A stretch of DNA of 64,000 bases, from contig NZ_SLWO01000012.1 in assembly GCF_004340665.1 (NCBI RefSeq), positions 1 through 64,000 of the forward strand, in the 5' to 3' direction. Source of the DNA: Pedobacter psychrotolerans. GTDB lineage: Bacteria; Bacteroidota; Bacteroidia; Sphingobacteriales; Sphingobacteriaceae. The notes beneath the pieces are model-generated. The model searched no databases and was not told where the DNA came from. It worked only from the letters and a program-made list of their open reading frames with translations. The position numbers and the translations under genes are program-made. This document shows, in pieces, positions 1 through 9,457 of the stretch; positions within the stretch are counted from its first letter, which is position 1; every line of letters starts with the position of its first letter.

Positions 1-25
1 GGGAGAGTAGGTCGGTGCCAAATCT
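1..25 (+). rRNA. rrf: 5S ribosomal RNA, 3' end (partial)
   Basis: The first bases (gggagagtaggtcggtgcc) match the conserved 3' arm of bacterial 5S rRNA. The rest of the gene, and presumably a 16S-23S operon, lies upstream of the window. A strong intrinsic terminator follows within about 25 bases, as expected at the end of an rRNA operon. The exact 3' end is an estimate. Confidence 0.75.
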
Positions 26-45
26 TAAAAGCCCAGGAGGCGTTT

Positions 46-88
46 AACAAGAACCCTTGCAGTAACAACTGCAGGGGTTTCTTCGTTT
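46..88 (+). terminator. rRNA operon terminator
   Basis: aacccttgcagt pairs with actgcaggggtt across a short aaca loop, giving a 12-bp stem with one G-U pair. It is followed by a T-rich stretch (tttcttcgttt). It lies directly after the 5S rRNA end. Confidence 0.8.
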
Positions 89-90
89 AA

Positions 91-634
91 AGAAAAAAGA
101 CTAAAGCTGAAAGACCAAAGACTAAAGTGGAAAGACTAAAGTGGTCTGCATGGCGTAAAATCTTTTATGGCGTAATACCATTCCCCTCCACTGGAGGGGT
201 GCCCGTAGGGCGGGGTGGTTATTAAAAGATGAGATACTGGATATCATTTTATTCGGTTATTAACGGATAGGTTTCCATAGCCTGGAGATGCTTCGTGCCT
301 CAGCATGACAGTGACTTGGGGACAGGCTTTAAATATATGCACTAACTGTCTTCAATAAACATGATGGAAACAGAAATCCTTTTTGTTAAACGAAAATTCT
401 ATTTTAAGATTAACCCTAACCAAAAGATTGCAGTGTACAGCAGGACCGAAGCAGCCAAATGATGCTGGCTTAGTTTTTCTAAAATTTATATAATATAAAA
501 TTCATTATTATTTCGATCCAAATTTTTATAATTAATCGTCATGAATTATTTCTCATAATTAAATTTGTAATAAAGATCATATTTAAAACTGATTCATTGC
601 AAATCTGTTAATATAATAAGGTTTGCCATAATAT
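91..634. repeat. Spacer with dispersed repeat fragments
   Basis: I see no convincing gene here. Positions 97-150 hold short imperfect direct repeats around aaagactaaagtgg. Positions 180-220 are a copy of the dispersed element with a ccctcc/ggaggg hairpin and a gggcggggtggtt tail, also found near 14691, 14978 and 26824. Positions 283-313 resemble the gcttcgtgcctcaggatgaca element at 27391 and 27927. Positions 475-634 are very AT-rich and lead into the desaturase promoter. Confidence 0.55.
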
Positions 635-639
635 TTGGT

Positions 640-647
640 TATCTTTG
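640..647 (+). promoter_or_regulatory. Predicted -7 promoter element of desaturase gene
   Basis: TATCTTTG matches the Bacteroidota -7 consensus TAnnTTTG exactly. No -33 TTTG at the preferred 17-21 nt spacing is clear. Transcription starting a few bases downstream would exclude the start codon at 635 and favour ATG 677 or ATG 710. Confidence 0.55.
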
Positions 648-676
648 TTTTTAACAACAATTTATATAAACGAGTA

Positions 677-1657
677 ATGAGTTTTTTTGCAGAAAAGAGA
701 AGGGAAGTAATGGTGCATATCGAGAAGTATATGCTCGAAATGATGGATACATACCTTAAGCCTATTGATACCAATTGGCAACCATCTGATTTTCTACCTG
801 ATTCTACCAGTGATACATTTTATCAGGATATTAGAATTTTAAGAGAGAATGCAAAAGATTTATCTTATGATCTTGTCGCTGTATTAATTGGTGATACCAT
901 TACCGAAGAGGCATTACCTACTTACGAATCATGGCTGGCTATGGTTCAAGGTCCAAGCATGAAAGAAGATGGTGGATGGATGAAATGGAACAGGCACTGG
1001 ACTGCTGAAGAAAACCGTCATGGTGATCTTTTAAATAAGTATTTATACTTGTCAGGTCGTGTTGATATGCGTCAGATGGAAATTTCCACGCAATATTTAA
1101 TTGCTGATGGTTTTGACATTGGTACTGGCCATGATCCTTATCGCAATTTTATTTACACTTCATTTCAGGAATTAGCGACCAATATTTCTCATAGAAGAGT
1201 AGCTTCTTTAGCTAAAAAAGATGGTGATGCGCTTTTATCTAAGATGTGTGGTGTTATTGCTTCTGATGAAGCTAGACATGCTAAAGCTTATAAAGACTTT
1301 ATGAATCGTATTTTTGAAGTAGATCCTAATGAGGCAATGCTTGCTTTTGAAGATATGATGCGTAAAAAAATTGTAATGCCAGCTCATTTCTTACGTGAAG
1401 TGGGTTTAAAAATCGGACAGACATTTGGCCATTTTACAGATGCTGCACAACGTTTAGGCGTTTACACTGCTGTTGATTATGTGGAGATTATGCAACAGTT
1501 AATTGAAGATTGGAAAATTGAAGGCATGCAGGATTTAAACGATGCTGGTGAAAAGGCTCGTGATTATATTATGGCTTTGCCTTCTCGCTTATTACGTGTG
1601 GCAGATCGTATGAAAACACCAACAATTGATTATAAATTTACCTGGATTGCTGGTTAA
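677..1657 (+). CDS. Acyl-ACP desaturase (stearoyl-ACP type, soluble diiron)
   Basis: This is a soluble diiron desaturase of the FA_desaturase_2 (plant stearoyl-ACP desaturase-like) family, which introduces a double bond into acyl-ACP and so supplies unsaturated fatty acids. The two iron-binding ExxH motifs are visible: EENRH (about residues 111-115) and DEARH (about 197-201). The length from ATG 677 is 326 residues, typical for the family. I chose 677 because a codon at 635 would lie upstream of the predicted -7 element at 640-647; ATG 710, preceded by a purine-rich stretch, is the alternative. The gene is monocistronic, ending at a shared bidirectional terminator with convergent icmF. The substrate chain length and double-bond position cannot be read from the sequence. 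Confidence 0.92.
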   Translation: MSFFAEKRREVMVHIEKYMLEMMDTYLKPIDTNWQPSDFLPDSTSDTFYQDIRILRENAKDLSYDLVAVLIGDTITEEALPTYESWLAMVQGPSMKEDGGWMKWNRHWTAEENRHGDLLNKYLYLSGRVDMRQMEISTQYLIADGFDIGTGHDPYRNFIYTSFQELATNISHRRVASLAKKDGDALLSKMCGVIASDEARHAKAYKDFMNRIFEVDPNEAMLAFEDMMRKKIVMPAHFLREVGLKIGQTFGHFTDAAQRLGVYTAVDYVEIMQQLIEDWKIEGMQDLNDAGEKARDYIMALPSRLLRVADRMKTPTIDYKFTWIAG

Positions 1658-1675
1658 TCCATATATATAAAATAT

Positions 1676-1714
1676 AAAAGTCCCGTTTGATTATTTTCAA
1701 AACGGGACTTTTTT
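1676..1714. terminator. Bidirectional terminator between desaturase and icmF
   Basis: aagtcccgttt (1678-1688) pairs perfectly with aaacgggactt (1700-1710). A-rich sequence precedes the stem and a T run follows it, so it can end both the rightward desaturase transcript and the leftward icmF transcript. Confidence 0.85.
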
Positions 1715-1715
1715 G

Positions 1716-4700
1716 TTACATGTTTCTTCTGTATTGACCGCCAACTTCATAAAGTGCATTACTAATCTGTCCAAGTGAGCAGACTTTGCAAACTTCCATA
1801 AGTTGTTCGAATATATTTTTACCATCTACTGCAGATTTTTTGAGTTGGTTAAGTAAATCATTTGATTTATCTGCGTTCCTATCCTGAAACTTTTTCAGTG
1901 CATCAATTTGAAACTGTTTTTCTTCTTCAGTAGCTCGAATAACTTCTCCTGGAACTATAGTTGGCGAACCATTTTTATTTAAAAAAGTATTTACACCTAC
2001 AATCGGATACTCGCCGGTATGTTTAAGTGTTTCATAATATAAACTTTCTTCTTGTATTTTTCCTCGTTGATACATCGTTTCCATTGCGCCTAAAACGCCT
2101 CCACGATCATTAATTCTTTTGAATTCCTGTAATACGGCATCTTCAACCAGATCAGTTAATTCTTCAATGATGAATGCTCCCTGCAATGGATTTTCATTTT
2201 TTGCCAAGCCTAATTCCCTGTTGATAATCAGTTGAATGGCCATTGCTCTACGTACAGATTCTTCTGTAGGCGTGGTAATGGCTTCATCGTAAGCATTGGT
2301 ATGTAGCGAATTACAATTATCGTAGATGGCATAAAGTGCCTGTAAGGTTGTTCGGATATCATTAAAATCTATCTCCTGAGCATGCAGGGAACGACCTGAT
2401 GTTTGAATGTGATACTTTAACTTTTGTGACCGATCATTTCCTTTATATTTATTTTTGATCGCTTTTGCCCAGATTCTTCTTGCCACCCTGCCAATCACAG
2501 CATATTCGGGATCAATTCCGTTAGAAAAAAAGAAAGAAAGATTTGGTGCAAAATCGTCGATATGCATTCCTCTGCTCAAATAATATTCTACAAATGTAAA
2601 TCCGTTGCTTAAGGTGAAAGCAAGTTGCGAGATTGGATTTGCACCTGCTTCGGCAATATGGTAACCAGATATGGAGACAGAATAAAAGTTCCGTACTTTT
2701 TCATCAATAAAATATTTTTGAATATCTCCCATCATTCTGAGTGCAAATTCAGTTGAGAAGATACATGTGTTTTGTGCCTGATCTTCTTTTAAAATATCGG
2801 CTTGTACTGTTCCACGAACTGCACTTATGGCTTTTGCCCTGATCGTCAAGTAAATTTCTGAAGGTAAAACTTCATCACCTGTTACACCCAGAAGCATTAA
2901 TCCTAATCCATCATTACCTTCAGGAAGTGCACCATTGTAAGCGGGGCGTGGAATATTTTTTGAACGATAAATTTTCTCTATTTTCTGTTCTATTTCTTCA
3001 TGTAAATCATTTTCTATAATGTATTTTTCACATTGCTGATCAATAGCCGCATTCATGAAAAAACCCAATAACATTGGAGCAGGGCCATTGATGGTCATGG
3101 ATACTGAAGTGGATGGGGCGCAAAGGTCAAAACCGGAATATAGCTTTTTTGCATCATCAAGTGTGGCAATACTTACTCCTGAATTTCCAATTTTACCGTA
3201 AATATCCGGACGGATGTGCGGATCTTCTCCATAAAGCGTTACTGAATCAAAAGCGGTAGAAAGGCGATGTGCTGGTTGCCCTAAGGAAACATAATGAAAA
3301 CGTTTATTTGTCCGCTCTGGCCCACCTTCACCTGCAAACATTCTCGTTGGGTCTTCACCATCACGTTTTAGAGGGAAAACACCTGCTGCATAAGGAAATT
3401 CGCCAGGAAGATTTTCTGTAAGTAGCCATCTTAAAATATCTCCCCAGTCTTCATATCTGGGTAAAGAAACTTTTGGGATATTCAGCTTCGATAATGATTC
3501 GTAATATAAAGGTTGCCTGATCTCTTTATCTCGCACTTTATAAATAAAAAATTCTTCTTTATAAGCCTTTTTTGTTTCTGGCCATTGACGAAGTAAACGT
3601 TTACATTCGCCATCTAATTGTTCTTCAAAAAAAGATAAAGCCCCAGTTAAATCATCTCCGGGAGGGGAGATTTTGCCTTTCTCATCCGTTATTTGGTGTT
3701 TATTTAATAGATCAATTACACCATTGAGCTGGTACATTTTTCTGGCTATTTCTGATTGCTTATCTACCCACTCATTATAAGCCTGACTTCCTTCTGCAAT
3801 TTCTGCCAGATATCGGATTCTATCTGGTGGAATGATGTAGATTTTTTCTGATTGATCCGATGTCAATTCCATTTTGGCTTTAAAATCAGTTCCAGTTTTG
3901 GTTTTGATTTTTTCCATTAAAGCAACAAACAAATTGTTCATGCCCGGATCGTTAAATTGTGAGGCCATGGTTCCATAAACTGGAATATCTTCATCCTTTG
4001 CATCAAAGAGATTATGATTGCGCCTGTACTGTTTGCGCACATCGCGAAGCGCATCTAAAGCGCCACGTTTGTCAAATTTATTAAGGGCAACCAGATCTGC
4101 AAAATCAAGCATATCGATTTTCTCTAATTGCGTAGCTGCACCGAATTCTGGTGTCATGACATAAAGTGAAACATCACAATGTTCAGTAATTTCAGTATCC
4201 GACTGGCCAATGCCCGAAGTTTCTACAATAATTAAATCATATCCTGCTGCTTTACAGATGTCGATACTTTCCTGTACATTTTTAGATAAAGCTAAATTGG
4301 CTTGTCGTGTAGCCAGTGATCGCATGTAAACCCTCGGATTATTAATGGCATTCATTCGAATGCGATCGCCAAGTAATGCGCCTCCGGTTTTTCTCTTGGA
4401 TGGATCAATGGAAATGATGGCTAGTGTCTTGTCTGGCACTTCAACCAGAAAGCGGCGAACCAACTCATCTACCAATGATGATTTTCCTGCTCCACCTGTT
4501 CCGGTGATACCAAGGATAGGGGCAAGGTTATTTTTGGATAATTTTTTTAATTCATTTACAAATGATTGAGCACCTTCAGGATCATTTTCTGCAACGGTAA
4601 TTGCTCCGGCAATGGCTTTAATGTCTTTCGTTGGAATGGTTTGCAATTCGTTCGTAATTCCTTCATTTGTGATGAAATCTGTTTGAATGAGCATATCATT

Positions 4701-5108
4701 GATCATTCCCTGCAAACCCATTTTACGGCCATCATCAGGAGAGTAGATTTTGGAAATTCCATAGGCCTGGAGTTCTTCAATTTCTGAAGGCAAGATTACT
4801 CCGCCACCGCCTGCAAATATTTTTATATGACCCGAACCTCTTTCTTGCAAGAGGTCGTACATGTATTTAAAGTATTCTATATGTCCGCCTTGGTAAGAAG
4901 TCATGGCAATTCCTTGAACATCCTCTTGTATGGCACAGTTTACCACTTCATCAACTGATCGGTTATGGCCAAGATGGATAACTTCTGCACCTGATGACTG
5001 CAAGATACGGCGCATGATATTAATGGTCGCATCGTGGCCATCAAAAAGCGATGCGGCAGTTACAAAACGGATTTTATTTTTAGGCTTGTATATTTCTACG
5101 GTTTGCAT
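1716..5108 (-). CDS. icmF: Fused isobutyryl-CoA mutase/GTPase IcmF
   Basis: The 1130-residue protein has the IcmF domain order: an N-terminal adenosylcobalamin-binding domain (DGHDAT, residues 23-28, with the His that ligates cobalt), a MeaB-like G-protein chaperone (P-loop GTGGAGKS 203-210, NKFD 343-346), and a mutase catalytic barrel from about residue 540. IcmF enzymes interconvert isobutyryl-CoA and n-butyryl-CoA, and some act on isovaleryl/pivalyl-CoA. Substrate residues support this over methylmalonyl-CoA mutase: Phe578 in AAGVF, where methylmalonyl mutases have Tyr, and Gln779 in AQNT, where they have Arg. The role is probably branched-chain acyl-CoA metabolism. The gene stands alone with its own -7 element. 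The family is clear; the exact in vivo substrate is inferred. Confidence 0.95.
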   Translation of the reverse strand: MQTVEIYKPKNKIRFVTAASLFDGHDATINIMRRILQSSGAEVIHLGHNRSVDEVVNCAIQEDVQGIAMTSYQGGHIEYFKYMYDLLQERGSGHIKIFAGGGGVILPSEIEELQAYGISKIYSPDDGRKMGLQGMINDMLIQTDFITNEGITNELQTIPTKDIKAIAGAITVAENDPEGAQSFVNELKKLSKNNLAPILGITGTGGAGKSSLVDELVRRFLVEVPDKTLAIISIDPSKRKTGGALLGDRIRMNAINNPRVYMRSLATRQANLALSKNVQESIDICKAAGYDLIIVETSGIGQSDTEITEHCDVSLYVMTPEFGAATQLEKIDMLDFADLVALNKFDKRGALDALRDVRKQYRRNHNLFDAKDEDIPVYGTMASQFNDPGMNNLFVALMEKIKTKTGTDFKAKMELTSDQSEKIYIIPPDRIRYLAEIAEGSQAYNEWVDKQSEIARKMYQLNGVIDLLNKHQITDEKGKISPPGDDLTGALSFFEEQLDGECKRLLRQWPETKKAYKEEFFIYKVRDKEIRQPLYYESLSKLNIPKVSLPRYEDWGDILRWLLTENLPGEFPYAAGVFPLKRDGEDPTRMFAGEGGPERTNKRFHYVSLGQPAHRLSTAFDSVTLYGEDPHIRPDIYGKIGNSGVSIATLDDAKKLYSGFDLCAPSTSVSMTINGPAPMLLGFFMNAAIDQQCEKYIIENDLHEEIEQKIEKIYRSKNIPRPAYNGALPEGNDGLGLMLLGVTGDEVLPSEIYLTIRAKAISAVRGTVQADILKEDQAQNTCIFSTEFALRMMGDIQKYFIDEKVRNFYSVSISGYHIAEAGANPISQLAFTLSNGFTFVEYYLSRGMHIDDFAPNLSFFFSNGIDPEYAVIGRVARRIWAKAIKNKYKGNDRSQKLKYHIQTSGRSLHAQEIDFNDIRTTLQALYAIYDNCNSLHTNAYDEAITTPTEESVRRAMAIQLIINRELGLAKNENPLQGAFIIEELTDLVEDAVLQEFKRINDRGGVLGAMETMYQRGKIQEESLYYETLKHTGEYPIVGVNTFLNKNGSPTIVPGEVIRATEEEKQFQIDALKKFQDRNADKSNDLLNQLKKSAVDGKNIFEQLMEVCKVCSLGQISNALYEVGGQYRRNM

Positions 5109-5173
5109 ATGATAGGATTTAAAGGATACCTGTGCTCAAACCACTTATCCTTGTTTCCAAAATATTTGGTATG

Positions 5174-5181
5174 CAAATGTA
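5174..5181 (-). promoter_or_regulatory. Predicted -7 element of icmF
   Basis: On the minus strand this reads TACATTTG, an exact TAnnTTTG match, giving a leader of about 60 nt before the icmF ATG. No clear -33 element is seen. Confidence 0.45.
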
Positions 5182-5441
5182 CTAAAATAAGCAGCTTAAG
5201 TGGTGTAGACCTTATACTGTTATGGCTTTCGGTTCAGTTATAATTACTGCAACTTGGCATTTTTATTATTACCCGAATCATCTGAGATTATGTCAGAAGT
5301 TTGCTGTGTAAAAAACAGAGTATCTCTGATTTATTACCCCATAATAGTTGGAGGCAAATCAAATGAATAGACCCTGAAATGAATTCAGGTTGACCATTAC
5401 AGTAAAACAAAAAAACTATGCCAGGGGCATAGTTTTTTGAT
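5182..5441. other. Spacer between icmF and pafA with small palindrome
   Basis: No gene is seen. Positions 5373-5389 hold a small palindrome, cctgaa-5 nt-ttcagg, related to the dispersed elements at 14934 and 27299. The pafA terminator occupies the right end. Confidence 0.5.
5408..5440 (-). terminator. Terminator downstream of pafA
   Basis: aaaaaactatgcc (5410-5422) pairs perfectly with ggcatagtttttt (5426-5438) around a 3-nt loop. It lies just after the pafA stop codon and has A and T tracts on both sides. Confidence 0.88.
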
Positions 5442-7100
5442 TTATTTGTTTGTGATTTCTATAATGGGTTCTCCAACATTGCCATTTGGCATTTGGATAT
5501 GGAGCAATGCAGCCAGTGTTGGTGCGATGTCGGTCATGTAATGTGTTTTGTTTGATGCACCAGGTTTGATTCCCCAGCCCATAAAAACCAATGGAATATG
5601 TGAATCATATGGATTCCAATTTCCATGAGTAGTTCCTGTGCTGGTACCATTAAACCAGTTTGGATTTAAAATGTAGTAAAGATCTCCGCTTCTTCTGGCA
5701 TTGTAGCCATTGGTGATCATTTTTTTCTGAATCTCAGGTAAAGTTGCTTGCGAAATTTTTGAAATGTCTACCACGTTGGCAAAGCCATCCATCTTCTTCA
5801 CGAATTCAATGGATGCTGATTTAATTACATCAAAGCTTACATTCAAATTATCTGTCTTATCGTGATCAAAAATAATCTGGTTATTCATCGATCTTAATAC
5901 AACGTTATTAACCTTGAATTTATCATTCAGATAAGTATTTAGTTTGCTCGCTATATCTTTATCACTTACAACTCCTGAAGGCAATTTATTGGCCTGCATA
6001 AAGCCAGGTACATGAGCTGCACCATGATCGGCTGTTAAAAATACGGTGTAATTTCCTTTGCCTACTTTCTTATCAAGATAATTGAAAAATTCTTCAATAT
6101 CCTTATCCAAACGCAAATAAGTATCTTCTGCTTCTATTGAATTCGGACCATAAGCATGACCAACATAATCAGTTGAGGAACAACTTACTGCTAAGAAATC
6201 TGTGATGTTATCCTGACCTAAATCTTCAGAAAGGATGGCTAATTTGGCAAGATCTAGCGTGATGGTATTACCATAAGGTGTGCTTCTGATCGCATCATAG
6301 TTTTTACCTGTAAATTGTGCCAGACTGTGGGGAAAAGTACTTTGCTTTCCTTCATAAGCCTGTTCATCTGCAGTGCTATTGACATAGGTGTTAATCGGGT
6401 ATAATGTTTCCCAGTTCTTTGCGTAGAATTTGTTAGCCAGTTTAAGTTTATTATAATCAGCAATCCAGGTGGGTACTTCCTTCATATAATAGCTGCTAGT
6501 GATCCAGTTTCCGGTACTTCCCTGATACCAGTATGCTGCATTTGCAGCATGACCTGCCGGAAGAATAGATCCTCTGTCTTTTAAGGAAATTCCAATTACT
6601 TTACCGCGGAAATTAGTCGCTAACCTTAACTCATCTGTAATGGTTGTGGTTAACAGGTTTTTTGGAGACATATTGCCTTCTGGCGATGGTGTACTTCCAA
6701 CAGTTACTGCGCTTGTATCTTCCGTGCAGTATACGCTTTTCTTTGTTTCAGGATCAAACCAATCGTTGCCGATAATGCCATTAACCGCTGGAACTGAACC
6801 GGTGTAAATACAGCTATGGCCACAGGCGGTATAGGTTGGTGTATAAGGGATGAAAGTGTTTTCTACAGAAAATCCTTCGTTAATTAACCTCTTAAAACCT
6901 CCATTAGTGTATCGGTTATAATATCGATATAGATAATCCCATCTCATCTGATCAACAACAAGACCCACAACTAACTTTGGTCGAGCGACTTCAGCTGGAA
7001 AGGTTTTAGCTTGAGTTGTAACAGTTTTCTTGGTTTGTGCTGATGCGCTTGAAGCAGACAGGAGAGCGAGTGAAAAGAGTAAATAAGAAATTTTCTTCAT
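5442..7100 (-). CDS. pafA: PafA-type alkaline phosphatase
   Basis: This 552-residue exported phosphomonoesterase belongs to the alkaline phosphatase/nucleotide pyrophosphatase superfamily. A signal peptide is visible (cleavage near SASAQ, residues 19-22). Catalytic positions match the characterised PafA enzyme with a constant offset of 12: Asp50, nucleophile Thr91 (YTACGHS), Asn112 (GNDWF), and the Lys174/Arg176 pair in LKDRG that marks PafA-like phosphate monoesterases. Histidine/aspartate metal ligands follow (TADHGAAH and THGNW). PafA is known as a phosphate-irrepressible periplasmic phosphatase in Bacteroidota. It is transcribed alone, with a strong terminator after it, and no Pho-like regulation is visible. 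The phosphatase assignment is firm; phosphate-independence is family knowledge. Confidence 0.9.
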   Translation of the reverse strand: MKKISYLLFSLALLSASSASAQTKKTVTTQAKTFPAEVARPKLVVGLVVDQMRWDYLYRYYNRYTNGGFKRLINEGFSVENTFIPYTPTYTACGHSCIYTGSVPAVNGIIGNDWFDPETKKSVYCTEDTSAVTVGSTPSPEGNMSPKNLLTTTITDELRLATNFRGKVIGISLKDRGSILPAGHAANAAYWYQGSTGNWITSSYYMKEVPTWIADYNKLKLANKFYAKNWETLYPINTYVNSTADEQAYEGKQSTFPHSLAQFTGKNYDAIRSTPYGNTITLDLAKLAILSEDLGQDNITDFLAVSCSSTDYVGHAYGPNSIEAEDTYLRLDKDIEEFFNYLDKKVGKGNYTVFLTADHGAAHVPGFMQANKLPSGVVSDKDIASKLNTYLNDKFKVNNVVLRSMNNQIIFDHDKTDNLNVSFDVIKSASIEFVKKMDGFANVVDISKISQATLPEIQKKMITNGYNARRSGDLYYILNPNWFNGTSTGTTHGNWNPYDSHIPLVFMGWGIKPGASNKTHYMTDIAPTLAALLHIQMPNGNVGEPIIEITNK

Positions 7101-7168
7101 TCTATTTTTAGTAAGGGCCTAAATTAATAATTTTAAGATGAAGAACTTTTGAAGTTTTTGTAAAGTTT

Positions 7169-8458
7169 TCATATCGCTTCAGCTACCACAAATGTACTTC
7201 CGCCAATATATACGAGATCATCAGTTGCTGCATTTTTTATTGCGGCTTCCTTTGCAGCTAATACTGATGCATAGCTATCACCAAGAAGATTAAAAGCCGA
7301 TGCCTGTGTCGCCAATTCCGTTTCAGCTAATCCTCTTTCTAAATCTGGCTTGCAAAAATAATATGTAGCGTTTTGAGGCAATAGCGATAAAACTTTGGAA
7401 ATATCTTTGTCTTTTACCATACCAAAAACGATGTGTAATTTATTGTGAGGTGTTTGGTTAATGTTTTTTATGACTTCAGCAATGCCAGCTTCATTGTGGC
7501 CGGTATCACAAATCACTAAAGGATTGATTTGCAAAGTTTGCCATCGGCCTTTTAAGCCTGTTAACTTCTTTACTTGTTTAAGCCCGTAGTAAATGCTGTT
7601 ATCCGAAATTTTAAAATTTGTTTTTTCTTTCAGCGCACTTAAAGCCTTAATTACGGTCAGGATATTTTTATACTGGTACACGCCTGTTAAATCACAGATC
7701 AGGTTAGGGTATATCATTTCCTGATTTTGATAAACAGATAATGAAAGTCTCGTATTTTTGATTTTGGTATTTTGTACATTTAACTCCGCATCGGCAAATA
7801 CAATCGGCGCATTCATTTCTTTGGCTTTCTGTATAAAAACCGGGGCTGATTTCTCCTGGGTTTCTCCGATTACAACAGGCGTATCTTTTTTGATGATACC
7901 AGCCTTTTCGCCTGCAATTTCTTCAAGGGTATCGCCGAGCATATTCATATGATCCAAACTGATGTTGGTGATCACCGAAATCTCAGGTTGGATGATATTG
8001 GTAGAATCTAAACGTCCGCCTAGTCCAACTTCTATCACTGCAATATCAACATGATGCCTGGCAAAATAATCAAAGGCCAATGCTACCGTAACTTCAAAAA
8101 ATGAAGGTTCTATCTCTTCAATCAGTTTTACCTGTGCTTCGACAAATTTAACCACTTCCCTTTTACTGATCATTTTTCCATTGATGCGAATCCGTTCGCG
8201 GAAATCTTTAAGGTGAGGCGAGGTATATAAGCCGGTTTTGTAGCCTTGCGCCTGTAAAACAGCGGCCAACATGTGCGAAGTGGAACCTTTGCCATTTGTG
8301 CCAGCAACATGAATGCTTTTAAACTGGTGTTGTGGATTATTTAAGGATTCACAAAAGATGATAGTATTGGTAAGGTCTTTTTTAAAAGCAGCTGCACCAA
8401 TCCGGGTAAACATCGGGAGTTTACGGTATAAAAAATCAAGCGTTTGCTGGTAATTCAT
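7169..8458 (-). CDS. folC: Folylpolyglutamate synthase / dihydrofolate synthase
   Basis: FolC adds glutamate to dihydropteroate and to folates, an ATP-dependent step of cytoplasmic folate synthesis. The Mur-ligase-type P-loop GTNGKGST is near residue 50, with the family signature LGGRLDSTN and a C-terminal ligase domain (CDTGHNEAG). From ATG 8458 the protein has 429 residues, normal for FolC. I prefer this start to ATG 8476 because a -7 element (TATATTTG, 8463-8470) lies between them, so the longer form would start upstream of its own promoter. Only 4 nt separate the element from the ATG, which suggests a leaderless mRNA. pabB, another folate gene, is far away at 60680. Confidence 0.93.
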   Translation of the reverse strand: MNYQQTLDFLYRKLPMFTRIGAAAFKKDLTNTIIFCESLNNPQHQFKSIHVAGTNGKGSTSHMLAAVLQAQGYKTGLYTSPHLKDFRERIRINGKMISKREVVKFVEAQVKLIEEIEPSFFEVTVALAFDYFARHHVDIAVIEVGLGGRLDSTNIIQPEISVITNISLDHMNMLGDTLEEIAGEKAGIIKKDTPVVIGETQEKSAPVFIQKAKEMNAPIVFADAELNVQNTKIKNTRLSLSVYQNQEMIYPNLICDLTGVYQYKNILTVIKALSALKEKTNFKISDNSIYYGLKQVKKLTGLKGRWQTLQINPLVICDTGHNEAGIAEVIKNINQTPHNKLHIVFGMVKDKDISKVLSLLPQNATYYFCKPDLERGLAETELATQASAFNLLGDSYASVLAAKEAAIKNAATDDLVYIGGSTFVVAEAI

Positions 8459-8462
8459 GGGG

Positions 8463-8470
8463 CAAATATA
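8463..8470 (-). promoter_or_regulatory. Predicted -7 element of folC, 4 nt from ATG
   Basis: Minus-strand TATATTTG is an exact TAnnTTTG match. It decides between the two in-frame ATG codons of folC and implies little or no 5' UTR. Confidence 0.5.
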
Positions 8471-8641
8471 CATCAAGGTATTTCAACTTGAAATTTGACT
8501 ATTATAATTTCTTACCTGACGTAGGTTTTCAATCTCAAAAATTGTGAAGAAATAAACTTTCTTAAACGCAAAAAGCGCAGGTATTTCCCATGCTTTTTGC
8601 ATTGTATTAATAATAATAAAAAATCTTATAAAACAGCTATT

Positions 8642-9457
8642 TTAGTTTACACCGAAATTAAATGTAACGAGTCCAGTTTGATTATCTCCACCTTCTTCAG
8701 CTTTAATGATCGAGGAATTTAAAACAGCCTTAATACATTTGTTAACGAGTTCAGTATCCGTTGTGGTTGATCCTTTAAGGTTTTGAGTAGCCTTCACTAT
8801 TTTTCCAGATCTGTTAAAATACACCCTGATTACGATTCTGCCAGTTTTCTGACCATCATCTGTTGGTTTTTCTAAGTTTGCAAAACGCCTTAATGGAAGA
8901 GGTGTATTTCCAAATCCTGAACCACCAGCGCCATAATTGTTGGCTAGTGGATCGCCATTTACAGAACCCTGATTACCTGGGGTATTTCCGGTTCCATCTC
9001 CACCGCCCTGGCCAGTACTTTTCTTGCCCTTGTAAAGCGCATTTTGATTCACCACAGGCTTTGTTGGTTTTTCCTCTTTAGCGGTAGTTGGGGTAGGGGT
9101 TTTCGTTTTTGTAGGCTTTGTATTAACAGCGATTGCCTCTTCAGTGTTTTGTGTCTGAATTTCCTTTTCACCAGTTTCTACCGTTGTATTTTCCGTTACC
9201 TTCTCTTCTGGTACCACTTTATCAGGTGCCTTATTGTTGGCGTTTGGATCTGCAGAAGGTTCTTCAATACTGGTATAATCATCACCCATTCCCGTTTCTG
9301 CAGTACCATAATTCACCACCATACCACCCATACCCAAATCTTCAGGTGGTTCAAAAGAATTAATTACAATCAGAAAGCTAATGGCAAGCAACACGGCCAT
9401 AATCCCGCTGGAAATGGCAATGGCTTTAGGATAATTATTTTCTTCTGTAGTTTTCAT
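8642..9457 (-). CDS. TonB-like energy transducer
   Basis: The 271-residue protein has the TonB/TolA plan: a short cytoplasmic start, one membrane helix (about residues 12-32), a long periplasmic spacer rich in Pro, Thr, Glu and Lys with a Gly-rich patch near 150-185, and a C-terminal domain (about 204-271, starting GRIVIRVYFNRSGKI) resembling the TonB C-terminal fold. It would carry energy from the ExbB/ExbD motor to outer-membrane partners. It is last in a tightly packed operon; its ATG overlaps the exbD stop by 1 nt. Because the operon starts with a SPOR protein, a TolA-like role in envelope constriction is as plausible as nutrient uptake. Function beyond energy transduction is inference. 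Confidence 0.82.
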   Translation of the reverse strand: MKTTEENNYPKAIAISSGIMAVLLAISFLIVINSFEPPEDLGMGGMVVNYGTAETGMGDDYTSIEEPSADPNANNKAPDKVVPEEKVTENTTVETGEKEIQTQNTEEAIAVNTKPTKTKTPTPTTAKEEKPTKPVVNQNALYKGKKSTGQGGGDGTGNTPGNQGSVNGDPLANNYGAGGSGFGNTPLPLRRFANLEKPTDDGQKTGRIVIRVYFNRSGKIVKATQNLKGSTTTDTELVNKCIKAVLNSSIIKAEEGGDNQTGLVTFNFGVN

